DNA from: Ascidia mentula
Taxonomy: Eukaryota; Chordata; Ascidiacea; Phlebobranchia; Ascidiidae
Assembly: GCA_947561715.1 (NCBI GenBank)
Contig: OX387203.1
Span: 2,790,001 to 2,854,000, forward strand
Direction: 5' to 3'
DNA length: 64,000 nt
The position numbers and the translations under genes are program-made. Shown in pieces: positions 46,625-60,662 of this stretch. The notes under the pieces were generated by a model. It made no database searches, was not told where the DNA came from, and was given only the letters and a program-made list of their open reading frames with translations. Numbering within the stretch: the stretch's first letter is position 1; every line of letters begins with the position of its first letter.

Positions 46625-49600
46625 GATTGTAATTAAGTTGACGTGCCGAACCGTTTATGTGGTCGGAAGTGCATGGGCACGATATTTTCTTAGCTATTAA
46701 CCATCGTAATAGACAAACATGTATGTGAAAAGTATGCAAAGCTTAATGTAACCGAGCAGGAATTTTCTTCACCATAATATCGTCACATTTGAAGTATTTT
46801 TCATTCTGACTTCGGCATTCAACCTTTTGCTTTCAATTATCTTTCAAATGTTGGGTAACAAGAAGTTTTTTCCAGCGTATGTAAACACTGAACCATTTTC
46901 ACATTTACGTCAGTACGACTTTGCGTGCATAAATTAAAAGCGATGCTGTATTTGTACGAAAATTGGGAAATTTTCATTGACGTGGTAGGAAGCTCAGGTA
47001 CTCATTGCAAATAAAGTAAAGGCGATATGTCGGCCTGTTTTGATACGCCCAAAAGGAGGATAATTACAGTAGCAATGAATAGAGCAAATAAACCTACGCA
47101 AGGTGAATGTGTCGCATCGCCACGTGTTACAAATGCCAACGGACGGGTAAAATAGTTCAACAGACCAAATTGGACTCCTTAGTTGCTACAGTGGCAATTT
47201 CGTCTGACATCAAAACAAACAAACGCATCCTACGGTCGGAACTTGTGCTACGTGAGTTCAAAAACCTGCGTAGCATTTATGTTGAGGTGCGCAGTGCAAG
47301 GAGGCTTACAACGCACACAAAACATCACGAAGGTGAAAATGTTTTCACGGCCGTTAAACGTCAGATGGATTGTGGGAGTGAAACAATAAACAGGTGTCAC
47401 TTGGCCTGTGGTAAACACGTCTCACAAAAGGCCACTACGAACGAAAGAACTTCTTGCAATTGCGCATCCTTGGAGGTGACATAAAATCAATTTCAAAATT
47501 AAACTGTAAAATAGAAAGAATACATTTGATCAAAAATGCAAATTCATCGTTTTTTTTCTCACAAACATAACCTAATTTCATATGGTCTTCATACAAATAC
47601 ACGAATCAAGCTTAAACCATGTCATATTAGCCTAATACAAACACACACATAGCAAGAAATAGTAATACCGTTATAAAGGAGGTTGAGTAATTGCCCAAAT
47701 GCTTCCTACTCACAGACCAAGAAGTAACTCTCTTCAAGCTATGTAGAAAATATCTCTTGCCGTGTATGTGAATTATTGGGAGCGGAAAAGGTCGTTGCAA
47801 TCAAATCTTATGCAAAGCAAGGGTCCAATTACAATGCTTACCAACGGAACTGGCGTGGCATATTAACATACAAATTACATGAGTTCGGGACCGACGTCAA
47901 ATTAAATCTTCGGGGCATCATTTTATTTGTGACACACCTCGCAGATTGGAAAGTGAAACCAAAACTATCCCTTTTTGTGGTTTCCAGTTCGCGTGACAGA
48001 TTTGTAAAACGCGAAACGTTGTAACATTTCTGTGCTGTAATAACCGTTTCTGCAATTTGATTTAACTTAAAGTTGTCTACAACGAATTGGTGGAGTGCTG
48101 TGTTGTCTGGTGTGTCATGGCACTCATACAGTTAGGAGAAATGGACGAATACAAATCAATTGCGGTGACGTCATAAACTCAAACCATGGTTTCCTTGGGA
48201 TGGGTGAAGTGAATCTCGTCCTTATCCATATATGCCTTGCAAATGTATCCTATTACTTATGTTGAAATGGCGCAACGTAAACCACGGTTAAGACGTTTCT
48301 AGTTATTTTTTTAATATGATTAAATGAAAGAGATGACATTTACGCGTCACCTTTGCGGTTTCTACCTAAACGGAGGTGGAAGAAGCGTGGAACATTACAT
48401 TACAGATGATTTACTACAATTAGGTGGCATTGCTTGGACTAACGGTTGGGCTTCAAATCATTTATCGTCTAAAGTTGACGTTAAGTCTGTTCGATTACGG
48501 GGTTCCGATGGGTGTTTCCACATCTAACCACGCTGAGTTAACTTCTTTGCAGTGTTTAGAGTGTTATATAAGCATGGTATATTATAAAGACAAGTGCCCG
48601 TTGATTAGCTGTTGGAATATTTGTCAGGATTGAAACAGTTTCAAAGATTTTTGGGATACTGTAATCGCTCAGCTTTAACAAAGCTCGGTTGAAACGGTGG
48701 ATATTTAAAGAAAATATTGCTAGAAATAAATCGATGGCGAAAATCGTCTTTGGTGACATTCGCAATTTCAACCTTTGAAGCTAAGGCGTGGTGTTCCTGA
48801 GATGGGAGCGCCGTTATTCCTCATTAGCAAAATACAATACTCGCAAATAATTTCATGATACGATTTCAACCTTATTCAGGACATGTCGTGTATGACATAT
48901 TTTATATCCGAGCAAGTGATATTTTTCTTAAGTAACCATTCAAATTCTTTCAGAAAGTTCTCGGTATTCTGGATTTTTTGGCCATCTAAAAAGTTTTAGA
49001 GTACTGATACCACTTTAAATCTGATTGCAGCATTGTTAGCACCGTAATACCATTAATTAACAGAAGTTATTAGTTTTGACCCAAGTACAGGTAATTGTTG
49101 GGTGCTTAGCAGTAACTGAAGAACCAGATTAACATGAAGTTGAACTTACTTGGGATATGAAGCAATTACATGTAAATTGCCAAGTAAACCAGCGCAATAA
49201 TCTTAAACATCCATATCTTACTACGTGGTATTTGCTGGTTTTGTCAATGTGATTGCGTTTGCAATTACACGTTACAAGACCACATCGCCTGTGGTAGAAT
49301 TTCGAATTCAGCCGGAACGTTCGCTCGATCGTAAAGCAATTTTACATTGAGGTTATTCGGTTTAGAAACGGTTAAGTGGTTGAAAGGGGCTAGTGTGTGA
49401 TATGCGTGCTGGCCGCAAAACTGGATTATGTTACACTCTTCCGTGACTTCTCTGGCGTTTGCAAACCCTCGGTGCATAGCAGTTCAAAAACCGTCTCATT
49501 TGCAGAAGAGTGTTAGTCAGTAGATGCAGCATTGATAATATTGATCAGTTTTGTGGAAAACATATTCCTCATATGAAAATGAAATCGCTTTATATTTGGC

Positions 49601-50193
49601 ATGGTTGTTCATATGACGTATATTGTGCATTAAAATTTGTGAATTTGTAGGCAAAAATTGGAGATTTTATAAGGTTATAATTAATATGGTCCCTCCTAAA
49701 CCTCAAATTATTGAGACCAATACTTATTGAAACCGAAACCAATAATTAGCAAATATGCAACAATTAGCAAATGTGAGATTAGCATTTAAATTTGTGATAA
49801 GCGAAAGGTTCTTGCATATAGTTAATATTTAATGCTGATAGCGAACTGCCCTTTGCGATTGAACAAAGCAACTACATCTGTATTTCGTGATTATGCAATC
49901 GGTCGTTGCTCTATTCAGGTCGCGAATTGGGTTGAGTTCGATTCTGGTAATGGAATTTCGTAACAAGTTGTTTGTGAGACGGCAAAGTGGGGATCACCAG
50001 TGGCAGGCGGGAGAAAAAGGCCCGTGCACTCCAAGCTACGCATACATTCCTCTAGTCAGTTTTTTTTCTCGCAAAGTTCCAATATAACGATGGCACGTCG
50101 TAACTTCTTGCTTTATTGTAGTAGTGCGTTCCTGAAAGACTGTCTGACTTTATAGTCAATACATTGATAAGATAAAGGTCTCTATAGGTTGCA
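46625..50193. other. Intergenic DNA, 3.6 kb
   Basis: No exon of the receptor family and no other recognisable gene. The longest frame (47107-47484, plus, 125 codons) has no motif, no partner exon and ordinary base composition. I treat it as chance. Confidence 0.5.
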
Positions 50194-52451
50194 ATGAACG
50201 TCACGGTTCCTTTGGGTTTGGCCACCGCGACTGAAAGCTCGTCTTTCATTATGACGAAGAGCAACGTCAGTGTGACCATGAGCAAAGGAGTAACAACGCC
50301 TTTGAACGTCTTGTCAACAATGGATGTTACGTCATCAGCTTTCAACGTGACGTCACTAACAACAAGTGTTATCAACGTCACGCGGGAGTAAGTTTGTGAT
50401 AACCAACGAATGTAAATGCGTTCAGGATATCAAAACTGTTTAGAACAACAAACGAATGTGTAGGGAAAAGTTTTTGCATAACTGAATTTGTAGGTTTTTA
50501 TGATTGAATAGTTTCTAATTTCCAAAACATTCATTTTAGGCCATACGTTCGTCCTTTCGACGAAACTGGCATTGTCGTATCCGCCGTGATCATCTTCGCT
50601 TTCATGGTGATCGGTTTGATTCTCAACATTCTCACGATCATCGTGATTACCACAAACTCAAAGCTCAAGTAAGAGTCACCAAAATGACACGAAATTGTTT
50701 CCAGCCTTTACTACATACGTATTTCTTCAACAGGAATATTTTCATGCATTTTATCATCTCGTTGTGCGTGTCAGACCTCACATCGGCGATGATCAGTTGG
50801 CTCTTTCTCTATAGGAGAACGTGGGGTTTTGACGAGTGGTCGCCGTTGCCAGCTATTTTCTGCCGGGTAAGCCTTTGAAAGCCAAAGTGACAATAATTTA
50901 CAGTTTTGTTCATCACGATGCTAAGTTTAAAACACTAATTGACGTACGGGGTTACAAAATTTCGGCTCGGTTTATTTTAAAAAAAAGTTTGTATACTTTG
51001 AATCCCCTGATTTCTTTATGGCCAACAAAGTCTCAGTAACAGATTTTATAACAATTCCTGCAAGTAATCGTAAGTCGTCCTAAGTAATAAAATGTGCTTT
51101 TCAGTTCTACTGGGCCGCCGATCTCATGACCAACTACGTCACTGCCATGCACATACTCTCGTTCGCAATCCTGCGATACATTTCCATCCAGTTCCCAATG
51201 AAGTTCTCCAAGCTCACACTGAAGCATGGACGGGTATGCTGGATTTTATACACCATGCAACAAGTTTGGCGGACAAAACATGAGTTTCGTTCAACAACAA
51301 TGTAACTAATTTTTCGCAGTAACAAAGCGTTTAAGAATCCCACATTGCAAATCATAGAAACTGCATTTTTACATATCGTGGTTTGCAGATATGGATAGTG
51401 TGCATTTGGGCTGCATGTTTTGTGTGCGGCTTCATCCCATATTTCATACTCTTCGATGCAAGATATCGAGACCGACAAAGTGAATCCCCAGATTCTCGGT
51501 GGCCATCCTGTACAGTTATAATGGAAACGTAAGTGGGACCAAATGTCTACTTTTGTCACATTTCTCACACATCTGTACCAGGTTTATCAGTGTATGTAGT
51601 TTTTAATAAAATAGAGCGTAAGAATTGGTAACACAACATCATTTAATTTGAATATGTGCACACGTATACACGTAATACTTGAACTATAACCCAAAATTGG
51701 CGTCGACTTACACCTGTTTTATTCACCTCCTTATTAGGTACGACGCGTACATCACATACGCACAAGTCGGATACTCCATGTTTTTGTACGCCCCCACAGT
51801 GGGCGTGGTACTGACGTCAGTGCTCATTAGCGTCACCGTGCGGTCGCGATCTAGTGCGATTGCTTCGTCACAAAACACGGAAAAGCAGAGAAAGAAGGAA
51901 CGACAAGCGGTTCTCCAGCTGATGCTCATTGTATTGTCCTTTCTAATTGGATACATACCCTTCACCGGTAAATGTAATGTAATATAGTGTTTGTTCATCC
52001 CATGCGAGTTTACTTTCTGTTTTAAAGCTATTTGCAGCTAATCAGAATTATGTTGTCCAATCAAAAATAGCAAACAAAGGTTACAAAAATGCAAAGTCAA
52101 CAATGCAATACATTCCCTGTTGTTTTTTAACGTTGAAATCGTTTTGCTTACTCAACAAAGTACCATTGTAACGCAGCGTACGAATTCTGGTCCGTGCAGC
52201 CTCGACCAAACACCATGTACTACCGTCGTTTCGACTACTGGTTTGGAATGAGTGAATATTTCCTCTTGAGATTCTCGGAGTGTCTCAACCCCGTGTTCTA
52301 TAATCTCGGTTCGGCCAAAATGCGACGCTGCACGATCCAGTTTCTCAAAGACCACTTTCACTGCCTGCAGTGTGGACGAAACCAAAAGGATCGTGGTATT
52401 TCTCCGCCGTCGAGCTCTCAAGGGCAAAATACCAAGGACTATGGTGTTTGA
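50194..52451 (+). CDS. Rhodopsin-like GPCR E (7 exons, 409 aa)
   Basis: Exons 50194-50387, 50540-50668, 50734-50866, 51105-51233, 51389-51528, 51738-51967 and 52177-52451 total 1230 nt. It is the longest family member because exon 1 encodes a 64-residue Ser/Thr-rich N-terminus with several N-glycosylation sites (NVT and NVS repeats), resembling a small mucin-like stalk. TM1 reads LILNILTI, without the usual Gly before Asn. TM2 is SLCVSDL, the DRY site is LRY, the loop cysteine is in WPSC, TM6 is LIGYIP and TM7 NPVFY. ICL3 is KQRKKERQ. The tail ends NTKDYGV. All introns are GT-AG. It belongs to a lineage distinct from A/C and B/D, closer to F/G by NPVFYNLGSAKMR and the ECL3 stretch QPRPNTMYY. 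Confidence 0.9.
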
Positions 52452-52494
52452 AGCTTTATCCGGTATAACAACAATACATTACACTCGATAAGGT

Positions 52495-52555
52495 AGCCGT
52501 GATCGCCAAGCAAGAACCATCGCGGATCCTTTCAATCATGCCATTGCATAAAACA
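52495..52555 (+). repeat. Dispersed repeat copy 3 (fragment)
   Basis: GTGATCGCCAAGCAAG, then GCGGATCC, then CATGCCATTGC matches the outer part of the repeat at 5160-5385 in the same orientation. It lies just after the GPCR E stop codon, in the probable 3' untranslated region. The hairpin arm is not included. Confidence 0.55.
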
Positions 52556-55500
52556 TTACTTGAAGATTTGTTACATTTTCTTGCTTGGGTGTATAGTGTT
52601 GTTATTCTTTGTTTGTATGAGAAAATACTGCAGTTACGCTGAAAACCTCAAACACTCTTTTGTTACGTTTTCATCAATTACACTTGAACGACTCTAATTG
52701 TGTTCGAGTGGTTTACCCAGAAAACAATGCTTTTCAACACCTATAATCACTGATAAGATTAACTTGATAGCGCAAGTCCTGCGATGTCGCCCACTGGTGT
52801 TATAGTATGGATGTAAAACCTATATGACACAGTCACGATCGTGTACATGAAACTTTTTGCGATTCTCTTTTTGTGGTGATGTTTGGATACAAATAAAAAA
52901 ATGCGTTACCAGATTGACAAAAGATGCTGACAGTGGAGAGATGGGTATTGCATGGAAATGAGGAATCCAGGCTGTCAGTCTGATTGTCACTTAGTGTTGA
53001 AACTTTTCAACAACATCCGGCTGTGATATCACGCTTGTTGCGGTAGAGCTTTGTTGTCATACATGACTGATAGCACATCCGCTCAAAACGCTTCCTTGCA
53101 GATTGTCCTGCACCGCGTGACCTGAAAGTGTTAGTTCACCACAAAGATGTTGCAAATGTCGTGCTCGTTTGCAATTTTGCATACTATACATTATAAATAA
53201 ATTTTACGGGACAATAGTGGGTATCAATGTTGCTGTGTTGAGATCGCACAAACACTTGACCTCTTTTCCGGGCAAAGCAGGCGTATTTCACGAAAAAAGG
53301 ATTAACGTAGGTTTTGCGAAAAGTATCAATTACCGCATTGATTGCTACCTTCAAAATGCAGCTGATTATTTCCCACTAATACTAACGGCAAACTTTACCA
53401 CGGAACAATTACACAGTAAAAGTTATTTTTACCCGTTGTATTGTTATATTTCAATATAATTCACACGTACAGTATTTCGAAACACAAGTGGTTCCTACTA
53501 GATTGCGTGTTTTAGGTGTTTTGAATGCCTCTGTTTTCATACTTAGACGAGAAATGTAGATCTGGTTTAACAATTGTTCAGTTTGGGCACAACATGCAGC
53601 ATGCTGGCAAGTTTGACAAAAGGGCAACGCATACATTTTGCCTGAGGTCTACTTAGGATTTTTTAAATGACGGAGTTATAAAACAAAGACGTTTGTTTAA
53701 TCATTTATGCCTAACCCCACGTAATGCTCTTTTTTAAATTATAAATGTCTAAAGGGGCATATTATGCAACGTACAACCGCATGCCTAGACAAAGCGTGAT
53801 ATGACCTTCGTCCATTTTTAAACAGCACACCGATTAAACCAGGACCCTTTAAACGATTTATGGCCTTCAGGAGAAAACAACGACGTAACGGCCTTAATAA
53901 CGTTCATATCTAATAGCGATTAGCAATTCGGCGAATAAAGCTTTCCTGTTGCGTGCAAAGAGTAGGCGTACTGCCCGTAAGTGGAATACCGACATTTAAT
54001 ACACGCGACAACACCATGAAAACCGCACTCATTTGGTGGAAATTCTCTGCGTAATTATGGTGGTCGATACCTAATTGCCTTAAACAGACAGGTAACGGCA
54101 CTGTGATCAGCCTGGGGTCAAACCGCCACCGCACGCTAGTGTAAGGTCACGGTGACCTTGAAACCTCGTGTTTAAGTTTTCGTCTTATTGTAGTTGCTTT
54201 CCCATTTTCACGTTGATAAAACTTAATGGCCAAAGGCGATTGGAATGCGATTTAATCCCCGTTTTGAAAAAGTCTCGTTTGCGTTAGTGCGCTGAGATTG
54301 TGTATAGCAGGTTTCATCTTGTTAACGTTCAAAACCGTTTATCTGTAAAATGTTAAGAAATAAAAAATAAACGTAAAGAAATAAAATTTAAAGAGAATGT
54401 TCGAAGCTGATCAAAATAAAATTTCGGAGGTTACGAACATCATTATTTGCGACATACCGGCTAAAAGTTCAAATGGTGAAAGCGGCGAAGCATGCTGTAA
54501 AGGACTTACGGACAGATTAGTGTCAAATTTGGGTGTGATAGCTATCATGACATGAAAAACAAGCGTTAGACTTTCAAGTTGCAAAAGCTACAGGTCACAA
54601 ACACGTGGGCCAAAAGCGTGGGCTTATTGAACACAGTCTGTAAGCAATTCAAATAGCTTCGGTTAAACTATGTAGCTGTGCGTGGGAAGCATAAATTATA
54701 GCAGCGCAAAGTGAAAACAGTAGCAAATGTTGTGTTAGCATGGCAGACAAAGGTAATGCAAATGTGTTAAGTTAAGGGCCTGTAAGACAAGGATAGTTGA
54801 TGCTACCATTGTATATGTTGCAGATATTGCACCATTTGGTTGGTAAAATGTGTTCACAATAAAATTAATTTCACTATACCATTTTTCCCGAGAAATGACT
54901 GGCGTTTGCAATGTGATGCGTTTTTGTCAATACAATTATGTAACCAATCTATTCTTGTGCAAACCTTTAATAATAGTTGCATGTTAATTTGTAACAATTT
55001 TTGTGCGTTTCGAACCAAACTCTTCTGCTTGCGATCGTTAAAATAAAGTAAATTGCGAATAGGGTCATTATATAGCATCCTACACCTATGACAGGTGAAC
55101 GGGCAAGAAAATGCAATCATATAACGTCGACCCTACAGGAAGAAATCCCGCTTTAGTTCTTCATTGCATTGGCAAAAAGTTTCACGCGGTATATAGCTCG
55201 CAGATTTGGTAGAGGGCTCGTGGTTCACAACACCTCCGGCTAAATTGCCTTTACCTTCTCGGCAATTCATTACGCGTGGGCAACAGACGTCATATGCAGG
55301 ATGTCAATCCGGTTTATTATAAAATAACCGGCTCGTTTCAATAGTTAATAACTGCATAAAAACTAAAAAAGTTGGTGGTCAACGAGCGTCGTACACAGCC
55401 TCGGTTTATTTGCTTAGGTCAAAGGTTTGTTTGTCTAGGACGAGTCAATGGCCGGCATTTGCGACACGCGTTGTTACACCTTGGGCAGTGCCGACCGGTA

Positions 55501-57678
55501 TATAAGTGAAAATGCTAACAATACGACTGTAACGTTGCCATTTGGTTAGCACTGTTGGCAGTGCTTCCACAAACACTTTGGTTGCAAAAGTCTAATCAAT
55601 CTACGCATAGGATGAGGTAAACATGAATGAATGATTCGTTGTTGTGCTTGGGAAGGTTGCGCATGAAATGTTAACAAAATTGTTGCTTCGCTATGCATTA
55701 GAAGCAATCTTCGGAACGAAGACGTTAACCCTAATTTTGCTGTTTCGATTAACAGGAAATTGCATTGTTGTCGTGAAAGTTGTTTTGGTACAAAAATCGT
55801 GCGAGTCTGTTCTCAAAAGTCTTGGAAGGACTCCAGAAAAGTGACAAAATCGACCAATTCCGCGAAAGCATCTTATTGCAATTCTAGTCTATACCTAAAC
55901 ACAGAGCGACAGAACGCACGTATAAATGAGATCACAAGCTTTTCCATGTCACGCAATCATGCCTTCTCCCCTGGTGAAAATCAGAAGAAGGGGGCTGAGT
56001 TTATAATTGAGGTGACAGAAGACGTTGCTATCTGTCGTGAAGCTTGTTGATTGTTTCTACCTCGGTACGGGAATATGCATATGTGTGTGATTCACACTCG
56101 GAGATGTGTCAAACCAACGTATGTCCGTCATATAGCGGACGCAGTGACGCAAATTAACTGGATTAATGCGCGCAAACATAAGCACAAACCGACGATACTT
56201 GCGTCAGTCGATATTATGCTCATTGTGCAGTCAGAGCTAAGATTTAGCAATAAAAAGTAATTGACATTAAACATAGTTCGCGTTTGTTTTTTTATTTAAA
56301 TGCAAAGTACTTTTTAGATGTGTGCAATTGTCTGAGAATATTCGTTATTAAACTTTACCCACTACTGGCGCGCGTTAACGTGATAAACGACATGCAAAAA
56401 ATGTAAATTAAAAAAAAATTATATATATCTCTTGCAGCCGCTTTGTCATTTCCTCATCCAAACATGTGCAACAATTACTGCAGACAAATAGTGTCATTAT
56501 TGAATAGGTATGCGGAATCGAAAGCAATGGATGTACAAGAACAATTACATAATCTGACTGTAATATGTTAAAAAAATGGTTACCAGCAGAAGGTTTGTGC
56601 AGCTTTGACTTGTCTTGTATTGCTGCATTTTCAGAGTATACAACCGTAGTAGAAGAATAGATCATTTGTGAGTCACACGAAGCAAAACCACGGTGTTAAA
56701 TTATCAACACTTGCGAAATAAGATGCAAATTGCGTCTGACCATAACATAAATAGATCAAAGCCACCACGATTAACGCGTTTGTACTATATTTGCGTTCAT
56801 CGAAGTATAAAAAAGCATGCGCACACAATTTTCGGACATTTGAAAAACAGGGCCAAGAACAGGAAACAGAGCGTTGTAACAATGCCACAAAACAATTGAT
56901 AATTGGTAGGTTTTAGCCGTATCGCTTTAAGGCGAACATGTCGACATTGGACTCAACGCCCTGATAAACGCTTCGCTCTGTTTGATACGCCGTCGAACGG
57001 GAACGGCAACAATAGTGAAACGGGATTATATGAGGAGATCAGCCCGAACATTCTTGTAAACTGGTGGATTTTGTCAGGACAGAAAGCAGTTAAAGCGACG
57101 AGAATTTTGTTGCACGAAATTCTTGATTCTTACGTTTGCGCATCAGATTCATTCAGTAAAGCGCATGTTTTGTAGGTAACAAGTTTACATTTAGCAAAAA
57201 AAGTTTCCTGGTTAGGCTTTTTAGACCAATTTATCTTATTTCCTTGTGGAAAACAAGCATTGCAAATGCACTTCTCTCACGAATCGGGTTTCATTTTGAC
57301 AAAAATCACGAAATTAATTAACGTTTGGCTTTAATTTTCGAATTCGAGTGCAAAAAATGTGTGCAATGCGTAACAATGAAGGCACAGGAAGATGTGCCAG
57401 AACAGACTTGGCGACTTCCTGTCCAATCATTCATGACTTTCCTGCAAGCTGGTGGGTTTTGCAGAACAGAAAGCAGGACACTTTTGCTATAAGAATTCTT
57501 AATTTTTGCATCTGCGCCTCAGGTTTATTCAGATTAAAGCGCATGTTTTATGGGTAGCAAGTTTATTTTAGCAACGTCGCCAGGAAGTGAAACATAAAAA
57601 TGTATAATAAAAAATATATATTCAGCAGAAAAGGAATCTTTTAGAAGGATTTTGGTTCTATTTAGAGAAAAAATAACA
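52556..57678. other. Intergenic DNA, 5.1 kb, with a local duplication
   Basis: No gene is recognised. Two segments, about 57000-57200 and 57380-57580, are diverged copies (shared GGTGG-TTTTG-CAG, ACAGAAAGCAG, AAGCGCATGTTTT and GGTA-CAAGTTTA blocks). The second lies just before exon 1 of GPCR F. A related block recurs upstream of GPCR G. Confidence 0.5.
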
Positions 57679-60662
57679 ATGACTTCAGCTACTGTTACAT
57701 CAGCACAGTTGCTCATCAATGCTACTTCGACAATGCAAGATGGCATGCTCAACATAACAAGAGTGTACGTTGATTTGTCAAATACTGAAGTTCAAAATCA
57801 TGGTCGATTTACCTCCAGAACCAATCATCAACATAGATTGCTTGTTGCTTAGAAAATTCAAAATAACACAGTCAAACATTATTATACCACAAAACATTGC
57901 TTTAGTTGCATCTATAAATGAAAGCGTAAGTGGGCGGTTTATTTGATGTCACAGTCTTATTTTTCAGGCCCTACGTTCGTCCATTTGAAGACTGGGGAAT
58001 CATCATTTCGGCAGCAATTATCTTCACTTTCTTGCTGTTTGGACTGATCGGAAACATACTCACTATCATGGTTGTAGCGACCAATCCAAAACTACAGTAA
58101 GTACTTTTATACATTAAAGACTATTTAACTGGTTGTTTAAAATATTACGTAGTGATTTCGTAACACGTATTTCTGTCTGTGGAATAAAATAAATGACAAA
58201 ATTCGGACATGATACAAGCATAAAATACGGACATGAGAAGGCAAATTGAATTAAAAGCAAATTCACATTATCATGATAGCGGAAATTAGCACGCGTATCA
58301 AACCAAAAGAACACAAAAATCCCACTGTTGTAGCAATTGCATTAAGGTTGTGTTCATTTTAACGCCATTTAACGTGGATGGTTTTATCATTTTCAGCAAC
58401 CTGTTCATGCATTTCATCATGTCCCTATGCTTCTCGGATCTCATTTCGGCCTTGATCAGTTGGCTCTTCTTATACAGAAGGACTTGGGGATTCGATGTGT
58501 GGCCACCTTTGCCTGAAGTATTTTGCCGGGTTAGTTCGACATTTTCAATCTTTGCGCTAAGTGCCACAAAAATAGTGATTTGTACATTTAATTTGTGACT
58601 CAGACACTACCTGTTTCGATTGACGTAATACCTTTAATATGGTAAATCTATAAAGCATGTGTCACCACCCACCGTAAGTACTACATGCAAATGCCTAACA
58701 GCAAACATGACGTTTTCCAAAACATTTTGATTAATAAGGGATGGGTATGTTGCAACAATTATTTGTTCAGTTTGTTAAACTTGTATAAGGGGGATGTGGT
58801 TTGAAATGTGTAACCATAACTACACTTCTCTATTATTTCTAATAACAAGCCCCATGCGAATGAACTATAGGATGTCGAAATATTCAAGCCGCAATATGAT
58901 ATGATCTGCACCTGGGAAAACTTAAATTATCGCCATAAAATGCCACGCAAAAAAGCAATACCAATATAAGCGCATGCCATTCAGTTTAAATATAGCTTCT
59001 ACCACATAACCACACACAACGTGTTTTGTATGAAAACAAACACTTTCACATTCACAGTTCTACTGGGCTGCCGATCTGATGACTAATTATGTCACGGCAC
59101 TGCACATACTCTCGTTCGCCACCTTGCGGTACATTTCCATCCAATTTCCAATTGAGTTCTCAAAGATTAAGCTCAAGCATGGAAAGGTATGGTGTTGAAC
59201 ATTTGAACTTTGGCATAGTGACATTATTGAACTTAATTTTTGTGTATTTCGTAGATATGGATTGGATGTATTTGGTTGTTCTGCTTTTTGGTGGGATTTA
59301 TTCCCTTCTTTATATTCTTTGGCGCCCGCACGCGGGACCGTTACAGTTCATCACCGGACGCTAGGTGGCCCGCGTGCACCATAAATATGGAGTGGTGAGT
59401 CACCTGAAAGCCATATTACGCATTACACATCTCATTTACATATTTGCGATCACCTGTGATCGAAACATGTAAATAAGGTGCTGTCAATAATGAATATGTT
59501 AAACGAAGTGTGCAAAGAACCAACACAATAACAAAGAGAGGTCACATGACAATGTACCTCTGTTTGTTCGAAATTCCTTGCATTTAAATATTGTTGAGCA
59601 TTTAAATATTTTTGTTTAGTTTTCTGATAACAACTCAATCACACTAAGCACTGTGCATGATTTTCAGGTACGATACATACACACTTTATCAGAAGATAGC
59701 CTATCCCATCTGTCTCTATGCACCCACGCTTGGGGTTGTGTTCATGTGCTTGCTGATAGGAATAACTGTACGTTCCCGTTCGGCTCGTCGTCCTGGTGAA
59801 AAACAAAGAGATAAGAAACAAGAAACGAAGGAGAAGCAGGCAGTGTTGCAACTTTGCCTCATTGTCTTCTCCTTTCTGATTGGCTACGTTCCCTTCACTG
59901 GTAATTGCTAAACTTAAGATTACATGAATGACATTTTGGGGACAATTTTGTGATTGTTTTGAATGATTTCAAATAACCCGCATGAACCTGGGAGATGTCA
60001 AACCTTTTGATGTCCTCGTAGATTTCGATTATTTTCAACCAAAGTTACAAATTTGTTCAGTTTGTTGCTGATGCTGCCAGGCATATTGCTTGGTAATGTA
60101 ATGCTTACAAATTTGTTGTTTGAGAGTGTCAAATTAAGCATTTCATTTCACACAAGTAAATACAGATTTGGCCGAAATTTATAAAAGTAAATTAATACGT
60201 GTAGCCTATAAGGGTTTTTTTTTCCGGCGGGTTACACCTAGTTTAGTATCCAATGGTTAATGGCGGCTGTAAAGCCACCCCAAAGTGGAAGTCTTGATGG
60301 CTAATTAGCTGACAAGATCATTGTAAGTCACACCATGGCTGCACTGATAAAATATTTGGACCCTGTTTACGCACCTTACTAAATTATTACGTTTGTTCTT
60401 TTCAGCATACGAATTCTGGTCTGTTCAGCCACGACCCAACACAATGTACTACAAACGTCTCGACTATTGGTTTGGAATGAGTGAATATTTTTTCTTGAGA
60501 TTCTCCGAATGCCTCAACCCCGTGTTCTACAACCTTGGATCGGCTAAGATGCGAAAATGCACACGAAAATTCTTGCTGAAACACTTCAAATGTTGTCGAA
60601 CAGAAATGAATCAGGACAACATGGCATCTTCCAGCTCAAGGCAAACTGACTTTGGCATATGA
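57679..60662 (+). CDS. Rhodopsin-like GPCR F (7 exons, 368 aa)
   Basis: Exons 57679-57764, 57968-58096, 58397-58529, 59058-59186, 59255-59394, 59668-59900 and 60406-60662 total 1107 nt. The N-terminus MTSATVTSAQLLINATS is Ser/Thr-rich with NAT and NIT sites; an in-frame upstream ATG at 57652 is possible, but the GPCR G copy favours 57679. TM1 has GLIGNILTI, TM2 SLCFSDL, the DRY site is LRY, the loop cysteine is in WPAC, TM6 is LIGYVP and TM7 NPVFY. ICL3 is long and charged (GEKQRDKKQETKEKQ). The tail has CC and ends RQTDFGI. All introns are GT-AG. Closest relative is GPCR G. Confidence 0.9.

Noticed and set aside
47107-47484. Possible 125-residue single-exon gene
   Set aside because: No motif, no homologue I recognise and no support from neighbouring spacers; similar frames arise by chance in this composition.
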